A DNA stretch of 9,198 nt, from the NCBI RefSeq assembly GCF_002293435.1, contig NZ_DBDF01000068.1, forward strand, positions 48,410-57,607, written 5' to 3'. The notes below the pieces were generated by a model. That model was not told the DNA's origin and did no database searches. It saw only the letters and a program-made list of their open reading frames with translations. Shown here in pieces: positions 6,308 to 9,198 of this stretch. The translations under genes and the position numbers were made by a program. Position 1 is the first letter of the stretch. Every line of letters begins with the position of its first letter. This DNA is from Bacteroides sp. UBA939. Its GTDB lineage: Bacteria; Bacteroidota; Bacteroidia; Bacteroidales; Bacteroidaceae.

Positions 6308-8308
6308 CTACATAATGAGCGCTAAAAACTCATCTTCGTTCATAATCTGTACACCTAATTTTTGAGCTTTCTCTAATTTTGCCGGTCCCATGTTCTCTCC
6401 TGCCAGGATAAAACTGGTTTTAGCGGAAATACTGCCAACGTTTTTCCCTCCGTTCTTCTCTATCAAATCTTTATATTCGTCTCTGGAGTGATGTGTGAAT
6501 ACACCGCTGATAACAATGGACTGCCCATTAAGTTTGTCTGTATAACCGCTCAAGTCTTCTTCTTTCCGGTTGAGTTGCAGTCCCGCAACTTTCAAGCGCT
6601 CTATTAACTCTCTGTTCAAAGGGTTTGAGAAGTACGAAATAATGCTTTGCGCTATTTTTTCTCCGATTTCATCGATATTTATCAATCTCTCAAGGTCTGC
6701 ATTTTCCAGTTCTTCTATATCGGTGAAGGACTTGGCTATTTTCTTTGCAACCGTTTCACCGACAAAACGAATGCCCAAGGCAAACAATACCCTTTCAAAA
6801 GGTACTTCTTTACTCTGCGCGATACCCTTGATGATATTTTCGGCAGATTTTTCTCCCATGCGATCCAGATTCTTAATATCGTCTGTGGTTAACTGATATA
6901 AGCCTGATGTATCTTTAATCAACCCTAACCGATAGAACATATCTACTGTTTCCGGCCCCAAACCATCAATATTCATGGCTTTACGGCTGATGAAGTGTTC
7001 TATTTTTCCTTTTATCTGGGGCGGACATGCTGTTTCGTTCGGGCAATAGTGTGCGGCTTCTCCTTCATAGCGTGTTAATTTGCTGCCACATTCAGGACAA
7101 TGCGTGATGAATTTCACCTTTTCACCGATCATCATGCCTCGGGCATTGGTATCCACACCGGTAATCTTAGGTATGATTTCACCGCCCTTTTCTACATAAA
7201 CCATGTCTCCGACGTGTAAATCCAACCCTTCAATAATATCTGCATTATGCAAAGAAGCACGTTTCACGATTGTTCCGGAGAGTTGTACCGGATCCAGATT
7301 AGCAACCGGTGTCACCGCTCCGGTTCGTCCCACCTGATAAGTAACTTTGTTCAAACGGGTCAATGCACGCTCCGCCTGAAACTTGTATGCAATAGCCCAA
7401 CGAGGAGATTTTGCGGTGAATCCGAGGTTTTTCTGCTGTTTCAGACTGTTGACTTTCAATACGATACCATCTGTAGCTACAGGCAGATTTTTGCGTTCGG
7501 TATCCCAATAGTGAATATAGTCGAATATATCTTGCAGGCTTTGGCACTTCTTCATGTACTTCGTCGCAATCTTGAACCCCCACTGTGTGGCTTTCTGTAG
7601 ATTTTCATAATGACCTTCGCAAGGCAACTCTTCACCTAACAAATAATAGAGGTATGCATCCAGTTTCCGGGAAGCTACGATTGCTGAATTCTGTAACTTT
7701 AAAGTTCCCGAAGCAGCATTGCGTGGATTCGCAAAAAGCTGTTCTTCGCGAGCTTCTTTTTCACGGTTTAGTTCTTCAAAGACAATCCAGGGCATCAGTA
7801 TTTCACCTCTGATTTCAAATAATTGAGGATAATCACCGCTTAAGACAAGCGGAATAGTACGGATTGTCTTCACATTATCTGTCACATCATCACCTTTTTC
7901 ACCGTCGCCACGGGTTACAGCCCGCAATAGTTTACCGTTTTCATAAGTCAATGAAATGGAAGTACCGTCGTATTTCAGTTCCGCACAAACTTCAAATTCT
8001 TCATTCAGAGCCTTCTTCACGCGCTCGTAAAAGTCTGCCACTTCGCCCTCTGAGTATGTATTGCCCAATGAAAGCATGGGATATTTATGAGGTACCTGAA
8101 TGAAGTTCTTATTCAGGTCACTTCCTACGCGCATTGTCGGAGAACTATCATCTTGATATTCAGGATGCTCTTGCTCCAAGTTTTGCAATTCACGCATCAT
8201 ATCATCAAATTCTCTGTCGGAAATTTCAGGGACGTTCAACACATAGTAATTATAGTTATGCCGATGTAGTTCAGCACGGAGTTGATCTATTTTTTCTTTT
8301 ATGCCCAT
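6308..8308 (-). CDS. ligA: NAD+-dependent DNA ligase LigA
   Basis: Seals 5'-phosphate/3'-OH nicks during replication and repair, using NAD+ as the adenylate donor. At 666 aa it is full length, and all domains are present in order. Domain Ia (HRHNYNYYV, 16-23) binds the nicotinamide side of NAD+. The adenylation domain has K112 in the ELKYDGTS motif. An OB fold (about 315-400) is followed by a four-cysteine zinc finger (C404, C407, C422, C428). A helix-hairpin-helix region spans about 440-580 (GLGPETV, MGEKSAENI, LGIRFVGETVAKKI, IDEIGEKIAQSI). A C-terminal BRCT domain spans about 590-666. The start MGIKEKIDQLRAEL fits family starts. It is divergent from trmD across 79 bases. Confidence 0.98.
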   Translation of the reverse strand: MGIKEKIDQLRAELHRHNYNYYVLNVPEISDREFDDMMRELQNLEQEHPEYQDDSSPTMRVGSDLNKNFIQVPHKYPMLSLGNTYSEGEVADFYERVKKALNEEFEVCAELKYDGTSISLTYENGKLLRAVTRGDGEKGDDVTDNVKTIRTIPLVLSGDYPQLFEIRGEILMPWIVFEELNREKEAREEQLFANPRNAASGTLKLQNSAIVASRKLDAYLYYLLGEELPCEGHYENLQKATQWGFKIATKYMKKCQSLQDIFDYIHYWDTERKNLPVATDGIVLKVNSLKQQKNLGFTAKSPRWAIAYKFQAERALTRLNKVTYQVGRTGAVTPVANLDPVQLSGTIVKRASLHNADIIEGLDLHVGDMVYVEKGGEIIPKITGVDTNARGMMIGEKVKFITHCPECGSKLTRYEGEAAHYCPNETACPPQIKGKIEHFISRKAMNIDGLGPETVDMFYRLGLIKDTSGLYQLTTDDIKNLDRMGEKSAENIIKGIAQSKEVPFERVLFALGIRFVGETVAKKIAKSFTDIEELENADLERLINIDEIGEKIAQSIISYFSNPLNRELIERLKVAGLQLNRKEEDLSGYTDKLNGQSIVISGVFTHHSRDEYKDLIEKNGGKNVGSISAKTSFILAGENMGPAKLEKAQKLGVQIMNEDEFLALIM

Positions 8309-8331
8309 AGCTATTTCAGATTGTTTGAACG

Positions 8332-8339
8332 CAAAAATA
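8332..8339 (-). promoter_or_regulatory. Candidate -7 element of the ligA promoter
   Basis: TATTTTTG on the minus strand matches TAnnTTTG and would start transcription near 8325, leaving a leader of about 17 bases. The expected -33 position holds no good TTTG and falls on the -7 element of the trmD promoter. Confidence 0.55.
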
Positions 8340-8361
8340 CAGGTTTCTCCTCTAATATTTG

Positions 8362-8369
8362 TACTTTTG
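8362..8369 (+). promoter_or_regulatory. Candidate -7 element of the trmD promoter
   Basis: TACTTTTG is a perfect TAnnTTTG match 18 bases before the trmD ATG, with a start near 8376. No clear TTTG at -33. This position also argues against the longer trmD frame that begins at 8301, upstream of the promoter. Confidence 0.6.
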
Positions 8370-8387
8370 CAGAAAATTATAATTCAG

Positions 8388-9068
8388 ATGCGCATTGATA
8401 TCATAACAGTTTTGCCGGAAATGATTGAAGGTTTTTTCAATTGCTCCATTATGAAACGTGCTCAAACTAAAGGGCTTGTAGAAATATATACCCATAACTT
8501 ACGCGATTATACCGAAGACAAATACCGTCGGGTAGACGATTATCCATTTGGCGGCTTTGCCGGAATGGTGATGAAAATAGAACCTATAGAACGTTGCATT
8601 AATGCCTTGAAGGCGGAACGTGATTACGATGAAGTCATTTTTACTACTCCGGATGGTGAACAGTTCAACCAACCAATGGCTAACACATTGTCCCTTGCAC
8701 AAAATCTTATTATTCTTTGCGGCCATTTTAAAGGTATCGATTATCGTATCCGGGAGCATTTCATTACTAAAGAAATCAGTATTGGAGATTATGTGCTGAC
8801 GGGCGGGGAGTTAGCGGCAGCCGTGATGACGGATGCTATTGTCCGCATTATCCCGGGAGTAATTTCTGATGAGCAATCGGCATTATCCGATTCATTTCAG
8901 GATAATCTTTTAGCGGCACCTGTCTATACCCGGCCTGCTGATTATAAAGGATGGAAGGTTCCGGAAATTTTATTGTCCGGGCATGAAGCCAGGATAAAGG
9001 AATGGGAGTTGCAGCAGTCTTTGGAACGGACAAGAAAACTTCGCCCGGATTTGCTTGAAGAAGAATAA
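8388..9068 (+). CDS. trmD: tRNA (guanine-N1)-methyltransferase TrmD
   Basis: SAM-dependent SPOUT (trefoil-knot) enzyme that makes m1G37 next to the anticodon in tRNAs with G36-G37, preventing +1 frameshifts; acts as a dimer in the cytosol. The deep knot is seen in LCGHFKGIDYRIREH, EISIGDYVLTGGELAA and RIIPGV. Catalytic D168 (in SDSF) and R153 align with E. coli D169 and R154. The N-terminal loop reads DDYPFGGFAGM, where most TrmD have GGGxGM. At 226 aa it lacks the long C-terminal tail of the 255-aa E. coli protein but keeps the RRPDLLE-like end (RPDLLEEE). The frame is open to 8301, but MRIDIITVLPEM is the family start. The tRNA-Arg genes in this window carry G36-G37 and are expected substrates. 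It stands alone, not in the rpsP-rimM-trmD-rplS operon. Confidence 0.97.
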   Translation: MRIDIITVLPEMIEGFFNCSIMKRAQTKGLVEIYTHNLRDYTEDKYRRVDDYPFGGFAGMVMKIEPIERCINALKAERDYDEVIFTTPDGEQFNQPMANTLSLAQNLIILCGHFKGIDYRIREHFITKEISIGDYVLTGGELAAAVMTDAIVRIIPGVISDEQSALSDSFQDNLLAAPVYTRPADYKGWKVPEILLSGHEARIKEWELQQSLERTRKLRPDLLEEE

Positions 9069-9090
9069 AGGCGTTGTATAAATATAGAAA

Positions 9091-9112
9091 AAGAGGCTGT
9101 GTTAAAAGTAAA
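9091..9112. repeat. Second copy of the htpG-terminator left arm and loop
   Basis: AAGAGGCTGTGT (9091-9102) is identical to 2241-2252, and the following ten bases match the loop there at eight positions. Similarity stops soon after ACAC, so the right arm and T-run are missing and this copy does not form a comparable terminator. It may be a decayed terminator, a dispersed repeat or the end of a mobile element that continues beyond the window. Confidence 0.5.
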
Positions 9113-9198
9113 GACACTATCAAAAAGATATTCTTCATCCGCAGATTCGGTTTTAAATAATGCAGGTTAAGAAGCAATTCTTTAGACGCGGATAACGC
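9113..9198. other. Unassigned 3' tail of the window
   Basis: No supported gene. A minus-strand frame stays open across this tail and into the antisense of trmD, but that stretch shows no family signature. Two related G/C-richer words, ATCCGCAGATT (9140-9150) and GACGCGGATAACGC (9185-9198), stand out from the AT-rich background and could be the start of a dispersed repeat truncated by the window edge. Confidence 0.25.

Noticed and set aside
7247..7600. Open frames of 75-186 codons antisense to htpG and ligA
   Set aside because: They are shadows of well-supported genes, with no promoter, no family motifs and atypical composition.
8301..8387. Longer trmD start at 8301 adding 29 residues
   Set aside because: The extension overlaps the ligA start, lies upstream of the likely trmD promoter and has no family similarity; MRIDIITVLPEM at 8388 is the normal TrmD start.
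8848..9177. Minus-strand frame across the trmD 3' end, with a hydrophobic N-terminus resembling a signal anchor
   Set aside because: Most of it is antisense to trmD; only about the first 36 codons lie outside, and no promoter or family motif supports it. It could reflect a mobile-element tail, but this cannot be shown here.

Overview
The window looks like a stretch of Bacteroides (or close Bacteroidales) chromosome. Four upstream regions carry the Bacteroidetes housekeeping -7 promoter motif TAnnTTTG. Shine-Dalgarno sequences are essentially absent, intergenic DNA is AT-rich, and the proteins have a Bacteroidetes flavour (HtpG with a charged C-terminal insert, a patatin/outer-membrane-barrel fusion, TrmD with a GGFAGM loop). 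The genus call is inferred from these features, not from a database search.

Layout, left to right: a hairpin/T-run that overlaps a -24/-12 (sigma-54-like) promoter motif; htpG (+), with a strong intrinsic terminator; a patatin-like outer-membrane phospholipase of the type Vd secretion architecture (+); a promoter followed by two near-identical tRNA-Arg(ACG) genes and a terminator (+); about 170 bases of unassigned intergenic DNA with inverted repeats; a five-unit array of near-palindromic iterons with A/T tracts, whose dapA-proximal pair makes the dapA terminator on the minus strand; dapA (-); ligA (-); a 79-bp divergent promoter region; trmD (+); and a 130-bp tail that begins with a copy of one arm of the htpG terminator.

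The genes are mostly core housekeeping functions (protein folding, lysine/cell-wall precursor synthesis, DNA ligation, tRNA methylation, tRNA-Arg), each apparently with its own promoter rather than in one operon. I see no defence system, prophage, CRISPR array or intact insertion sequence. The most interesting signals are small. Both tRNA-Arg genes replace the nearly universal G19-C56 elbow pair by A19-U56, in a coordinated two-site change. htpG lacks a recognisable housekeeping promoter but has a correctly spaced -24/-12 motif sitting in a terminator-like hairpin. The dapA 3' region holds a multi-copy hairpin/T-tract array.
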